Shown here: one piece after another, positions 50,767 through 63,970 of the stretch
How positions within the stretch are numbered: the first letter of the stretch is position 1
How the letters are laid out: each line of letters opens with the position of its first letter
Assembly (NCBI GenBank): GCA_018398815.1
Contig: CM031615.1
Location: 52,044,749 to 52,108,748, forward strand
Reading direction: 5' to 3'
Length of the DNA stretch: 64,000 nt
DNA from: Conus ventricosus
Taxonomy: Eukaryota > Mollusca > Gastropoda > Neogastropoda > Conidae
Translations under genes and position numbers: made by a program
Notes under the pieces: model-generated
What the model was told of the DNA's origin: nothing
Databases searched by the model: none
The model's input: the letters and a program-made list of their open reading frames with translations, nothing else

Positions 50767-53700
50767 ATGGAAAAGTTTAGAATTTGTTCTTTGAACTGCC
50801 GGGGACTAAAAAATAAAATGAAGCGTAATAGTTTGTTTAAATACTTTAAAAGTCAAAAGTTTGATGTCATATGTTTGCAAGAAACTCATTTTGTAGAAAA
50901 GGAAAAATCGCAATGGGAAAAAGAATGGGGTGGAAGGATTTTCGCAAAAGAGGTACGTCCCGAAGAAAGGCGAAGTCATACTGGTCTCCAAATATGTTAA
51001 TGATGACATTGAACTTGTTTTAACAGAGGATCGCACTGTTGCAATTAATATCATATTTGAGCAAGTCCCGATCACCATTGTAAATGTGTATGCGCCTAAC
51101 GAGTCTATGGACAAAAGGCGTTTCTTCCACAACCTGTATGTGAAACTACAAGATTTGGAAGCTGAAATTTTATTTTATGTGGTGATTTCAACTGTGTCTT
51201 AAACAACAAGCATGATGTTATATCCGGAAATCCTTTCAATGAGACAGAAGTTGAAGCCTTTAAGACCTGTATACGTGAGCTCTCTTTGACAGATGTATGG
51301 AGGATCTTCCATGAGAATGATCAAGAATATACCTGGAACCGTTTTCACCCTTTTATCGCTCGTCGTTTAGATTATTGCTTTGCTTCAGAAGATATTATTT
51401 CCTTTATTGCCTCATGCGAACATTATACAGTCTCTAATTCGGATCATAAAGCTGTAGTCACAGAATTAAAAAACAGCAAGTTCATAAGAGGTCCAGGGTA
51501 TTGGAGATTTAATAATAGCTACCTCAGACATGAAAGTTTTGTAAAAAATGTAAATGCGTTAATAGATCATTGTGTTAATAATGAGGAACTTATAAATTCT
51601 GTTGATAAATGGGAACTTACGAAATCCGAAATACGTAATTATTGTGTTGATTTTGGCAAACGATTATCCTGTTGTCGAAGAAACGAACAGTTAGACCTGC
51701 GAAAACAACTGAATGACATCGAATTTCGCATAACAAAAGACCCTGGAAATGCACGCTTACAGAATGAGTTATTAAGTACTAAACACAAACTAGAACTACT
51801 AGACATGCAAAAAACGAGAGGTGCTCAAATTAGATCAAGAGTGAAATGGATTGAGGAAGGAGAAAAAAACACCAAATATTTCTGTAACCTTGAAAAAGTA
51901 AGGAAAAGAAAAAATGTGATTACTTGTCTTGTATCAGATTCTGGGTTTACTACCACTGACCAGACCAAAATAAGGAAAGAAGAGGTAACCTTCTATAGAA
52001 ATCTTTACAATCAAAAGACTGACGTTGCAAATGTGACTGAAGCTACGCAAAACTTTATTGCTGGAGAAGATATTCCTCGCCTTGGTGACACTGACTCCAA
52101 CTCATGTGAAGGTCTTGTCACTGTCAATGAAACATCAGGCGCTTTACAAAGCATGAAAAATGGATCAGCGCCAGGTATGGACGGAATTACTGTTGAATTC
52201 ATGAAATTTTTTCTGGCCGAAATTAAAAGATATTGTAACCGCCTCTTCAATGAATCCTTTCAGAAAGATGAGCTGTCATACACTCAATACCAAGGTGTGA
52301 TAACACTAATTCTTAAAGGCAAAGAACTAGATAAAGAGCATCTAACAAACTGGAGACCTATTACCTTAACAAATACTGATTATAAAATTCTAGCTAAAGT
52401 TATGGCACAGAGACTTAGTGGTGTTATACAACATCTGGTCAGCGAAGACCAGGTTGGTTACATTAAAGGTCGAAATATATCTACAGTCATTCGTACAATT
52501 GACGATGCAATCAATTACGTAAACAAAACAGGTAAATCAAGTTTTATATTAGCACTTGATTATTCAAAAACATTCGATTCCATAACAAAAACGTACTTAT
52601 TAAAAGCATTCGATGTTTTTGGATTTGGTCCCGATTTTAAGAAATGGGTTCGAATTATGTTTAAAAAGGCTGTAAATTACATAAATCATGGGGGCTGGAT
52701 ATCGGAGAGTTTTGATGTCAATTGTGGTATTAGACAAGGATGTCCGTTTTCCCCCTTAGCCTTTGTTTTGGCTGTAGAACTGCTAGCTATTAAGATTAGA
52801 AATAGTGGCATTGAAGGAATACAGATACGAAATGAAACAAACGCTTGCATCAAAATCCAACAGATGGCTGACGACACAACCCTTTTTTTAAAACACCAGA
52901 ATGATATAACAACAGCAACAAATATTCTCAGACAATTTGCATGTTTTCTGGCTTGAAACTAAACATGCGTAAAACTAAAGTCTTGGCAATAGGTGATGTT
53001 GATGAAAGTGTTCTTAACATACCTTTTGAAATTGTAGACAAAATAAAAATCTTAGGAATATTCTTTACAAAAGACAAAATGGCCAAAGAAATAGAAGACA
53101 ACTGGAAAAGTAGGCTGAAAACTCTAACAGCTATGATAAAAGAATGGAGTAAGAGAGACCTTAGCATACATGGTAAAATAGTGATCATAAAGACATTTTT
53201 GAACAGCTAATAATGTTATGCAGTCGGTTGGACTGCCAAAGGAAATACTGATTAAAGTTAATACAATTTTATATAAATTTCTTTGGCAAAGGAAACACAG
53301 TAACAGAAAAGCCTTTGAAAAGATTAAACGAAAGGTCATGAAAGCAGATTATAAAGAAGGAGGGTTGCGAATGGTTGACATGATTGAATTGCAAAATATC
53401 TTTAAGCTACAGTGGATTGGACGATTATACAACAAAAGTACTGAGACATGGTGCCTCATCCTTTTTGGCACTTGAAAAGAATAGCCTCGGCTGAGGAAAT
53501 ATTTGAAATAAACTGTTCTCCTAAAGATATACTAGGGATCTCTTCAATCGAAAATAATTTTTGGAAAGAAGTTATATTAACTTACCTAGATAACAAAACT
53601 AAAGTAGAAAGCGATAGTGTTCTTGCAAAATATATTGGTACACAATGTCTCTTTTATAATAAGTTAATCAAATATAAAAGTAAGGTCCTTAATTTCGAAA

Positions 53701-54395
53701 AATGGCGAGAGAAAGGCCTCGTCACAATAAACGATATTATTAAAACGCAGGAAAGGCGTTTTTTAACTTTAGTGGAAGTACAAGACTTACTTAACCAAAA
53801 CAGGGCAATAACCATGTTTCAATACAATGCTCTACTAAATGCCATACCACAAACCTGGATTGACTTGATAAAAGATAGGAATAGACGATTTGAAATGGAG
53901 AATCATGGTACCTCTGACGCAAATCATTTCTATGCTAAAACAAAACAAATTAAAGAATATCTGTTGAAAAAGAGTAACAACAAACCGTTAACTCCACACG
54001 CCGTAGATTTTTGGAGCAGAAAACTTAACATTGAATTGAGTGAAAAGATGTGGCTTACGCCAAGACTGGCAACAAAAGAAGTACGCTTACGTGAGCTGCA
54101 ATGGAAATTGTTACATAATATCTATCCCACAAATATTATGCTACAAAAAATGGGCGTGTGCCAGTCTATTTCATGTGATTATTGTCCGGACACTGTGGAT
54201 ACCATTGAACATTTTTTCTTTGAATGTCCATCAGTGAGACAATTTTGGTTAGAAATTGAAAATATTATTTTCTCAAAGGTAGGCATGAAATTGCATCTGT
54301 CCGTAACAGACGTGCTGTTCGGGCTATATGAAAAGAAATCTTCACATAATTATGTGTGCATCAATAACGTTTTGCTATGGGTAAAATGTGCATAA
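50767..54395 (+). pseudogene. LINE ORF2: endonuclease, reverse transcriptase, CCHC finger
   Basis: ORF2 starts MEKFRICSLNCRGLKNKMKR and continues …FDVICLQETHF (endonuclease N-terminus), then shifts frame near 50930 (ITIVNVYAPNES), again near 51170 (GDFNCVLNNK) and on to RLDYCFAS and SNSDHKAVV, the endonuclease C-terminal SDH block. RT motifs follow in one 556-codon frame: GSAPGMDGITVEF, FILALDYSKTFDSI (palm Asp), GIRQGCPFSPLAF and QMADDTTLFLK, where the usual F/Y of the xADD box is Met. Frames change near 52945, 53207 and 53450. The C-terminus carries CDYCPDTVDTIEHFFFEC, a zinc-binding finger typical of L1/Tx1 RTs. About five breaks; not translatable as one protein. The protein would nick the target and reverse-transcribe the element RNA. 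Confidence 0.93.
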
Positions 54396-55830
<1,435 letters not shown>

Positions 55831-55850
55831 ACAAACAACCATGCTGAAGG
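55831..55850 (+). repeat. Target-site duplication, right copy
   Basis: Identical 20 bases to 49039-49058. After it the MULE frame reads only a few more codons (LLCIYK, then a stop), so the transposase relic is already truncated here. Confidence 0.93.
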
Positions 55851-56433
55851 TTTGTTATGTATTTACAAATGAATCCAGAACCTCAAAAGAAGCGCACGTT
55901 AGGCTAAAAATCACTTAATTTTGAATTCAGTCTACCAAACAAACGAGGAAACAAACAATAAAAACCAAACAAAAAGATGGCAGGGCCACATAATACCCCA
56001 AGTCTCCCATGACTAAAAAGCCATAAGTTCGTTGAGATATACTTCTACTGATTTGATCCATGCAGCCTGTGTGACCGGACGATTTTCGGCCGGTTTCACC
56101 TGGTTTCGATAAAGAGCAGAACCAAATAACAAGGAGATAACTTCTATTCTTCTGATCTATATTCAAGCGGGCCCCAAAACGGATCATGACGATCGTTGAT
56201 TGAGAACACATTTCTGGTTATTGTGACCTGAAACTTTGTACATGTCAAAACAAATTGGCGTGCATATGTGGCGCGTACATCTTAAGGTCTGGTAGTGGTG
56301 TGGAGATGGGGAGTGTTTCGTTTATCGCCAAATCGCCTGTCATAACTGAGCTGGAGTTCGCATAAAGGGAAATAACCCCCTCACCCCCATCTCTCTCCTG
56401 TCTCTCATACTGTATGTGTGTGTGTGCACTGAG

Positions 56434-56479
<46 letters not shown>

Positions 56480-57009
56480 CGTAACTATCCAACTTAAGTA
56501 ATCACCCTAAAATTTGGTGTGAGGACTAAGTGAAGATTCCTGGATGTCATGATTAACTTGAAAGTTGGCTTTAGGTTCGAATTCGGTGGCAGTAACAAGG
56601 TTTAAGCCAGCTAGTGCATGTATAAATCCACTAGCATCCCCCCCCCCCCCCCCCCCCCCCCATCCACCTCAAAGATGATTCTTAAAAGAAGATTGGACAT
56701 ATCATTTTCGATTTTACTTTTTTTTTCCATGCATGTTTTCCGTCGCAACATAATCAAGTTGGTTTAGCGACATATACAGCCAGCTTCAGATTCAGATCCA
56801 GAGATTAATTTCAGATCAAGAAATCTTTTTTTTTAATCTGAAACAAAAGACTGCACATGATATTGGTTTACCGCCCACTGCCTACCCCACTCCCCCCTCT
56901 TAAAAGTCATTCTTAAAAAGAAGATCCTATTATTTCTTCTTTTTTATGGACAAAGAGATCATACTTCATCTCTTTTTATAGCTCAGATTAATCGAATTCT
57001 TGTTTCAAA
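55851..57009. other. Flank without recognised gene; CT and poly-C runs
   Basis: (CT)n at 56436-56474 and poly-C at 56639-56660. Sequence around 56930-57010 resembles that at 57195-57310 (GGACAAAGAGAT and TTTGTTTCAAAACAAG blocks), a local duplication. Confidence 0.55.
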
Positions 57010-57190
57010 ACAAGAGCAAGAAAAAGATACTTGACAGCTGATGCAGATGCTCTCAATGAAAAACTGGAACAGCTGTAAGATGAAAATGAAATGCTGCCTC
57101 ATAGATTTAAGCGGATGGAAGACTACATCAATCACTCAGTGAGTTATTCCAAGAGGTACAATCCCAGAGGTGGAAAGACTTAAGAAGTAG
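57010..57190 (+). pseudogene. Retroelement ORF1-like fragment, copy 1 (truncated)
   Basis: Nearly identical to 58966-59150: ACTTGACAGCTGATGCAGAT through TTATTCCAAGAGGTACAATC. It reads DALNEKLEQL-stop-DENEMLP HRFKRMED, with a TAA at 57077, and lacks about 14 bases present in copy 2 before GGTGGAAAGACTTAAG. Confidence 0.7.
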
Positions 57191-57482
57191 ACTGGTGTTA
57201 TCATTTTCGTTTTTTTTTTGTTTTTTGTTTTTTGTTTCAGGACAAAGAGATTATGCTGTATATGTTTTGTTTAATCAAAATTAAGTGAATTTTTGTTTCA
57301 AAACAAGAAATCTGGGTTTAATGTGAAATAAAAGACTGCAAATGTTTTTGCTTTGTCACCGCGAGATTCTTCTGGATGTCCACCTTTCTCTACTTAGAAG
57401 GGTGTGTGAGTGGGGGTGGGTGGTTTGGAAATTCTACGTTACATCCCCACTTTATAAAGGTGTGTGTAAGGTGTGTGTGTGT

Positions 57483-57535
<53 letters not shown>

Positions 57536-57990
57536 TATGTCTGTCTTTCCTTATTTTTGCTGATCTAGGTCACCTGATCTTTTCTAAAGCCACTTTCGTC
57601 CAATATCTGTGGCTTGAGTTTTTAAAGTGCTTCTTCTTCTTCTTCTTCTGCGTTCATGAGCTCTCAACTCCCTCGGGCACTCCCAGTCTAATCAAACCTA
57701 CCCAATTCTCGACAGAGACCTGGGGTATTAAAAAAAATCGGTACTGGGGCACTGCATATCTTGCAAATTAATCATTCAATATGGCAATACTGACCTTGAC
57801 CATTGATGCACAGCCTTCAGAATGATATGAGTAGGTTTCAATGTTTCATGATGATGAACCCTCACATCAAACATCAAGTGATTCCAGACTACCACCCTCC
57901 CTACGTGACGAGGGGGTTGAAATAACAAAAATGATGTCGAATTTCAATCGAAAAAGTATTGCAAGTTAATTGGTACAGTCATTGAAATAT
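57191..57990. other. Flank with a 51-base poly-G run
   Basis: Poly-G at 57483-57533 (preceded by GTGTGTGTG). Otherwise unique sequence without recognised gene. Confidence 0.6.
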
Positions 57991-58105
57991 GGACACATCG
58001 ACAGGCGGACACATCGACACGCGGACACAGTGACGCGCAGACACATCGACACGCGGACACAATGCCACGCGGACACAATGACTCGCGGACACATCGACAT
58101 GTAAC
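57990..58105. repeat. Short GC-rich minisatellite
   Basis: GACACATCGACACGCGGACA-type units at 16-18 bases, about six copies, with dCGC variants (GTGACGCGCAGACAC). Confidence 0.85.
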
Positions 58106-58385
58106 CGCTTAAGCTATCACTCCTCGCACACTTTCCACAATACACACCACTTCACCACTTCTCTCTCTCTCTCTCTCCTCAAGTGGTGGTCCGTGAACGG
58201 TAAGCCGGCAAGACGTGTCTCCAAACGCTCTCGCTAGCGGCCAGCTACTTGGACTGTTTGTTCACTGGAGGCCCAATGAATATGGATCGACTGTTTGTTT
58301 GTTTGTTTGTTTGTATCCCAGTAGTTTACAGAGCATCCTGTCCAAAAATACAAAGATAGCTGCAGGAAGAATCAAGGGACTGAAA

Positions 58386-58540
58386 ATGAAAAAGTACGCT
58401 GTACGTATTGCGCTGTCCATCCTTCTTGCTCTCCTGATCATCGCCAACATTGAACCTCGTCCCGGCCCTGCCGACCGCTCGCCAATTGGCAGTCACCCTG
58501 AGGCTGAACCCAACGACCAAGTCTTAAAAAAAATTATGTT
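58386..58540 (+). pseudogene. Retroelement 5' fragment with 2A-like motif
   Basis: The frame reads MKKYAVRIALSILLALLIIA followed by NIEPRPGP and ADRSPIGSHPEAEPNDQ. A hydrophobic stretch followed by (D)(V/I)ExNPGP is the 2A translational-recoding signature found near the N-terminus of some non-LTR retrotransposon ORFs in marine invertebrates. Here D is replaced by N and the critical N of NPGP by R, so it is probably inactive or only similar. No complete ORF follows. Confidence 0.5.
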
Positions 58541-58640
58541 ATAAATCCGCCAAACATGAACAAACGAATCACAAGACAAAACACGACGCGTTTCGACCTC
58601 TTAGGTCTTCTTCAGGCAAGATACACAACACTCAGAACAA
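58540..58640 (-). repeat. Dispersed repeat with CGAAACGCG motif, copy 2
   Basis: On the minus strand CCTGAAGAAGACCTAAGAGG then TCGAAACGCGTCGTGTTTTG, TCTTGTGATTCGTTTGTTC. It shares this tail with 46085-46190. Confidence 0.6.
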
Positions 58641-58965
58641 CGAAAATGAAGAACGAGCAATCATTTATCTGGTCAAATTCGGCGCAAGATGGGTGTTGAA
58701 TGAAAACGAGGCCGTCGGGAAGGAGGCATTTGAGTTAAAACAGTAAACATGATACGAATACTACTGGTAGCAAAAATGACAGTGATGATGATAAAAAAAA
58801 TATCGAAAAAAAATACTAAAGAGAAGATTACTACCACTTTTGGTGATAATATGACAATAGCAGATGTAGTATTGGCTCCAATAAATGCTTTGTGACGCCC
58901 TGTAGGTCGTATAAATGCAAATTAAGCAAAGAGAAACACCAAAGTGGATGAACGCCTCAAGGGAC
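58641..58965. other. Unique sequence
   Basis: No supported feature. Confidence 0.45.
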
Positions 58966-59590
58966 TACAAGAGCAAGAAAAGGATACTTGACAGCTGATG
59001 CAGATGCTCTCAATGAAAAACTGGAACAGCTGGGAGACGAAAATGAAATGCTGCCTCATAGATTTAAGCGGATGGAAGACTGCATCAATCACTCAGTGAG
59101 TTATTCCAAGAGATATAATCCCAGAGAGAACGAGGAGAGGTGGAAAGACTGTGAGGAAAAGGTTCAACGTATATTCAAACAAGTCACGAATATTTAGGAC
59201 GGAGGTTGCGACTGACCTGTGCTCGTAGAGCTGAGAATGCAACCATCGTCACTATGATGTCGCACAAGAATAAAGGGTGTGGGGGGGGGGGGGGGGGGGC
59301 AATCCTGGCCGCAGCAAAAAACCTTGGTAGAGAAAAAAGAAACATTTCTGTGAGAAAGAACTTTCCGCAAAGAATCCAAATAAATCGCAGCAATTTTGTT
59401 CCACTGATCAGGGAGCCAGCGGGCCGATGGCGATAAAGCAAGGCTCTGCTTTGGTGACGGACGTCAGTACCTTCATCTTCAATTTCACCACAGATCAACA
59501 TGAGAAACTGCGTGAAAGAGGTCAGCACCAGCGGGAACGAATGGGGATCCGGCCAATCCAGCCATACGGTCAGCAGCCAGCAGCGACAAA
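58966..59590 (+). pseudogene. Retroelement ORF1-like fragment, copy 2
   Basis: Begins with a coiled-coil-like LTADADALNEKLEQLGDENE and MEDCINHSVSYSKRYNPREN (58988-59195). After a break and a poly-G insertion at 59281-59299 come ILAAAKNLGREKRNISVRKN and FPQRIQINRSNFVPLIREPA (about 59300-59415), then VSTFIFNFTTDQHEKLRERG and QPYGQQPAATKQRWD in another frame. The order coiled coil, (K)xLAAAKNL, VRxDFPQRI, xRxxLxPxxREA, GR is the pattern of RNA-binding ORF1/transposase-22-like proteins of non-LTR elements. Multiple frameshifts. Confidence 0.72.
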
Positions 59591-60535
59591 GCAGCGTTGG
59601 GATTGAGGATTAAGCCAAGACCGCGGTCGGTGTGCGCAAACTCGCTAACTGCTTAACAAACAAACAGACACGCAAAATGAAGCAAATGTACAATTTAGAA
59701 ATGCAAGCACTAGCTTACATAAAAAAAACACACTCGGTCTTCTGTATTTGAATCGTATATTCTTTGGGTCACTTAGAACATTAAAGGTCTTACCGTTAAG
59801 CTGACAGATCCGAATATTTTGTGAACTACTATTACGCAGTATGATGTGCTGTTTTTACCACATGCATTCATCTCTACAAAATTGACCTTAAAATTTACAT
59901 TATGGACTTTGTGCTGCTAGATTGCCCGGCCGAAAATCTGTGCTATTTTAACTTACTGCAATTTGTGGAAATCATTGAAAGAAAGATAGACAAATTTTGC
60001 TATACCAAACTTAGTAAAATATCTACTTTGGAGACAAAATGTCATTTTTTGGAAAGGAATATATAACCATCCGATAACAAGTAACTCCTTTTAAAACAAG
60101 GAATTTTCATGTACTCTGATATCTTGAACAATTCATTTGTTTCTCTCTTTGAACCCGGCGAAGATTTTCATTCATCAGTTTCTAGTGATTTAAATGCACG
60201 TATTAATGACTGGAAGTTAGAGGATGTTGGTATTTATGAAGACATTGTTTTTTGATGAGGGTAATGCGTTTGCTAGGAGATCGAAAGATAAGGTCGCTAA
60301 CTGCCTGGCAAAGCTGTGACAAAATTGTGTTCAGCATTCTGACACCACTGAATAGCCCATGTTCATGTGATGGTTTGGTAGTATTGCATTTTTGTCTTAT
60401 CGTGCAAACAATGTGTGTGGACTATTTCCTTTGTACTGTTGAGCTTTTGGCTACAGTCAACAGTACGAAGGAGGGTAGTCGTGTGGATTCAAACCATATG
60501 CCAGTTACATGTTACATCAAAATGTTCTGAAAATA
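59591..60535. other. Unique sequence with weak endonuclease-like trace
   Basis: A plus-strand frame at about 60109-60258 reads SDILNNSFVSLFEPGEDF and SSDLNARINDWKLEDVGIY; SDLNARI resembles the GDFNAR block of retroelement endonucleases. Too little is left to classify. Confidence 0.35.
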
Positions 60536-60543
60536 ATGACAAC

Positions 60544-60596
60544 ACGCACGCGCGCGCGCGCGCGCACACACACACGCACGCGCGCGCGCGCGCGCA

Positions 60597-60675
<79 letters not shown>
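60544..60675. repeat. CG/CA microsatellite
   Basis: Two CGCGCG blocks embedded in CGCACG/CACACA repeats followed by a pure CA run. Confidence 0.93.
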
Positions 60676-61060
60676 AGAGGAACGCACACACCCACATTTG
60701 AAATATTTCGACTAATACAATGCATGAAAAGTCACAAAGTCATCCAAGAACACGACAGAAATATATTCTAGCCGTTGATCTTCGAACATAGTGATAATAG
60801 AAAAATACAAATTATTTCCACTTTATTCGTAAAAGAACGACACAAGCAGCTCAGAGCAGAACACAGTAAGGTAGACAACAGGGCCTATATGAAAACCCAG
60901 ATTTCTTGTTCAATCCTACTTTATTATTGCCAGATAATAAGTAATAATAAGTGAACATATACATAAAACAAAATGATCAAGTTACCCCAAATAGCTTAGT
61001 TTTTTCAAAAGCTGTAAAAAAATAAATAAAAGAAACATAACTGAATGTATTGTTTGGAAT
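60676..61060. other. Unique AT-rich sequence
   Basis: No supported feature. Confidence 0.5.
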
Positions 61061-61061
61061 C

Positions 61062-61062
61062 A

Positions 61063-61151
<89 letters not shown>

Positions 61152-61198
61152 CTTCTAGTAAATCATACATGATCAAAGGCATAAATCGTTTGCTTTAT

Positions 61199-61279
<81 letters not shown>

Positions 61280-61360
61280 CCCCTCCCCACATACAAGCAA
61301 ACGCACGCACGCATGCACGCACGCACGCACCCCCCCCCCCCCCACACACACACACATCCT
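61062..61360. repeat. (CT)n tracts, GCAC run and poly-C
   Basis: CT tracts at 61062-61155 and 61200-61275, CGCACGCA at 61300-61330, poly-C at 61331-61343, then a short CA run. Confidence 0.93.
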
Positions 61361-61690
61361 CTCACATTGGCTTAAAACACTCACGTCCAGATACCTCTTT
61401 ACAAAACACCACTTTAGTTTGTTTTATTCATCTCCCCTATCATCCTTTATGTTTATGTGGCCGTGCGGATCAATTTTAAAGAATCAGGGTTCAACACCGA
61501 CCGACATATTTAAAACATTCTGAACCCTAAAAAGATCTACGTGAAAGAAATATCAAAACTGGCCTAAGGATATTTGTTGACACATCGTATATTAGGACGA
61601 GAAAGAAATCCCCATCTTCAAAATAAGTAAAGAAAAAAAAATGTTCATAATGTTGTGAATAAAAAGTAAGAGAGACGAAAAACAATGTAA
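61361..61690. other. Unique sequence
   Basis: No supported feature. Confidence 0.5.
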
Positions 61691-61860
61691 ACGAAAAAGA
61701 AGAAGAAGAAGGGGAGGAGGAGGAAGAGAAGAAGAAGAGGAGGAGGAGGAAGAGAAGAAGAAGAGGAGGAGGAGGAAGAGAAGAAGAGGAGGAGGAGGAG
61801 GAAGAGAAGAAGAAGAGGAGGAGGAGGAAGAGGAGGAGAAGAAGAAGAGAAGAAGAAGAA
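61691..61860. repeat. GAA/GGA purine triplet repeat
   Basis: About 170 bases of AGAAGAAGAGGAGGAGGAGG with a higher-order period of about 33 bases (GAGGAGGAGGAAGAGAAGAAG recurring). Poly-Ser/Leu/Phe frames on the minus strand are spurious. Confidence 0.93.
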
Positions 61861-61928
61861 CTCGGAGTATCCAAAATACGTTGATGTGGTGGGAATGAAA
61901 GGAACGGGGTGAAGGGGGACCAAAATAA

Positions 61929-61929
<1 letters not shown>

Positions 61930-61975
<46 letters not shown>
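61930..61975. repeat. (CT)n microsatellite
   Basis: Pure CT run. Confidence 0.93.
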
Positions 61976-61978
<3 letters not shown>

Positions 61979-63260
61979 CCTAGTTTCTCTTGTAATTCAG
62001 CTCAGACACCGCCCTTCTAAAATATGGCCCTGACTTTCCAGCATGTCCATGGACAAAGGGAAAAAAAAGAAATAAAGACCCAATCCCAAGAACCAGGAAG
62101 ACGTGAGGCACAATCATGAATAAGAACTGACTTTGTCCTGATTTATAACATGACTTACAAAGGGAGAAAGTAGACAGCGGTTGACGTGGAAGTAACAAGT
62201 GGTAAGCGTTTGACAAAAGTCCTTATTCACCTGACCAAAGGGACGCCCACTACCAAACACTCACCAGGGACGAATGGGACCGTTACTTGATACGTCTTGT
62301 CATAAACTTATGGGTGTAGCACGGTGGAAAAAAAAAAGTTGTCCTCTTAGCATAATTTCTCCTGGACTAAAACGGAGCGCAGAGGAAGGTTTGAAGCGTT
62401 AAAAATACATTTTCAAGACCTCTAAAATTATTTAGGTAGCATCACTAGACTTGTTCACAGAATGATCTTTGCTTATATATTAGATTTTGCTGATTGCATT
62501 GCATTTCAGGCAACTTTTTCTTAAGACGTTTTGAAGAGCAAATCACAACTTTTAAAAATTACATGGTTTACGTGTGGTCCGCAGACTTAATGTGGCTTAA
62601 AGAAAAAGAAGATAGATAAATACATGTATAAATGTTTTGAGAAACGAGGGCAGACCATGAAGTGTATTGTGTTTGTGCACACTCGGATTCACAGTGGAAC
62701 GTGTTCTTTCTCTTCCAGGTGTTGTTAAATATTAATCGTGTGGCTTTTGTCGTTAAGTATTTACTGTTCTTGCGTGGCCTAAATCCTCTTTTTTTTATTC
62801 GACTTTAATTAAACGAATACACCTTCACAAATGTGTCACTACTGGTACGAACTCCGGAATGTCACGTGCAAGCAATTAATCATAGTAGGAGGGAAAAAAA
62901 CTGTGTCCCTTTTTATTCTACATTTTTCACAGGGACAAAACTCCCTTTCCGCATCCCAATTTATACAACCCACGTCACAGCCTAATCTTGAAGATACACC
63001 ATCCCTTGCCACTCCACATAACCACATACTGCACTAGATCACGATTTGTCAGAAAGGCACGTATATTTTCTTTTCTCTGATCTTTTTGAAGATTTCAGTT
63101 CGTAGGCATCAGTTGTTAGCAAAAGACATGAAAACCCACGCCGTCAAAACCCGATGCTGATTACCCTTCGTCAGAGCCGACAAAATATTAAAGCTTCATC
63201 CGAAAAGTTTAGCCCGACTTCCCAGACAGTTTCGGGTGACGTGAGAGAACGTCTCGAAGT
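61976..63260. other. 3' flank of CLCA-like gene
   Basis: Probable 3' UTR and downstream DNA of the minus-strand CLCA gene. A minus-strand AATAAA lies at 62917-62912, about 345 bases after the stop, and could be its polyadenylation signal. Nothing else recognised. Confidence 0.45.
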
Positions 63261-63844
63261 CTACAGAGCGTCCAGGCTCTCGCGGCTTTTGCCCAGCTCG
63301 CTCCACGTCTCGGGCCCCTCCTGACAACGGGCGCGGTACTGGCCTTCGTGGCGGTAGTTCATGTTGGTCATGTGCGCCAGATCCAGGGAGAAGTTACTGG
63401 CCGTCAACCCCGTGTCCTTCTCGTCCAGCACCCGGTCCAGAGTCTTGTTCCGGCGGCGGGAGACCAGCACCAACACCACCAGGACGAGAAAGAGAACCAG
63501 TGTGGCCACAGGCGGGAGGATGATCTTGAGGTAGAACTCGGCGCCGTGGTCGAGGGCCACAGCCTCCATGGGCACGGCCAGTTCGCGGGCGCGTGAGATC
63601 GTCACAATGTTGGACAGCTCCCCGGCGTTCCCGCGCTCGTCCACGGCTCGAAGGCTGAGGAACCAGGTGACGTTTTCGGGCAGGTGGGCCAGCGACAAGG
63701 TGAGGTTCTCGGGTCGGCCGGCGGGCTGGGGGATGAGGCTGGCGGCGGCGTTTCTCAGGGCCGGGGTGGTCCAGGCAGTCCCGTTGATCTCCATGGTGAA
63801 GAGCTGGTCAAAGTCTTCGGAGATCTGGATCACGTAGGCGGTAG
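63261..63844 (-). CDS. CLCA: Calcium-activated chloride channel regulator (CLCA), last exon
   Basis: The acceptor CTCCCTTCCAG (AG at 63846-63845) is followed by 584 bases that stay open to TAG/TGA-type stop at 63261. It reads TAYVIQISEDFDQLFTMEIN, a fibronectin-III-like segment ending WFLSLRAVDERGNAGELSNIV, then a linker, one clear membrane helix (ILPPVATLVLFLVLVVLVLV) with a positively charged stop-transfer (SRRRNK), and a cytoplasmic tail of about 75 residues. YVIxIS…LRAxDExxNxGExSNI is the C-terminal signature of CLCA proteins, secreted or membrane metalloproteases that modulate calcium-activated chloride channels. The catalytic and VWA domains must lie in exons to the right of the window. 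The exon is GC-rich relative to its flanks, with no frame error. Which CLCA paralogue it is cannot be said. Confidence 0.85.
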
Positions 63845-63896
63845 CTGGAAGGGAGAGGTTGGTGCTGGAGTTAGGGTTAAGTTGGTTCCTATCCTG

Positions 63897-63970
<74 letters not shown>

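Noticed and set aside
61527..61923. Poly-Ser/Leu/Phe frames
   Set aside because: They come from the GAA/GGA triplet repeat.
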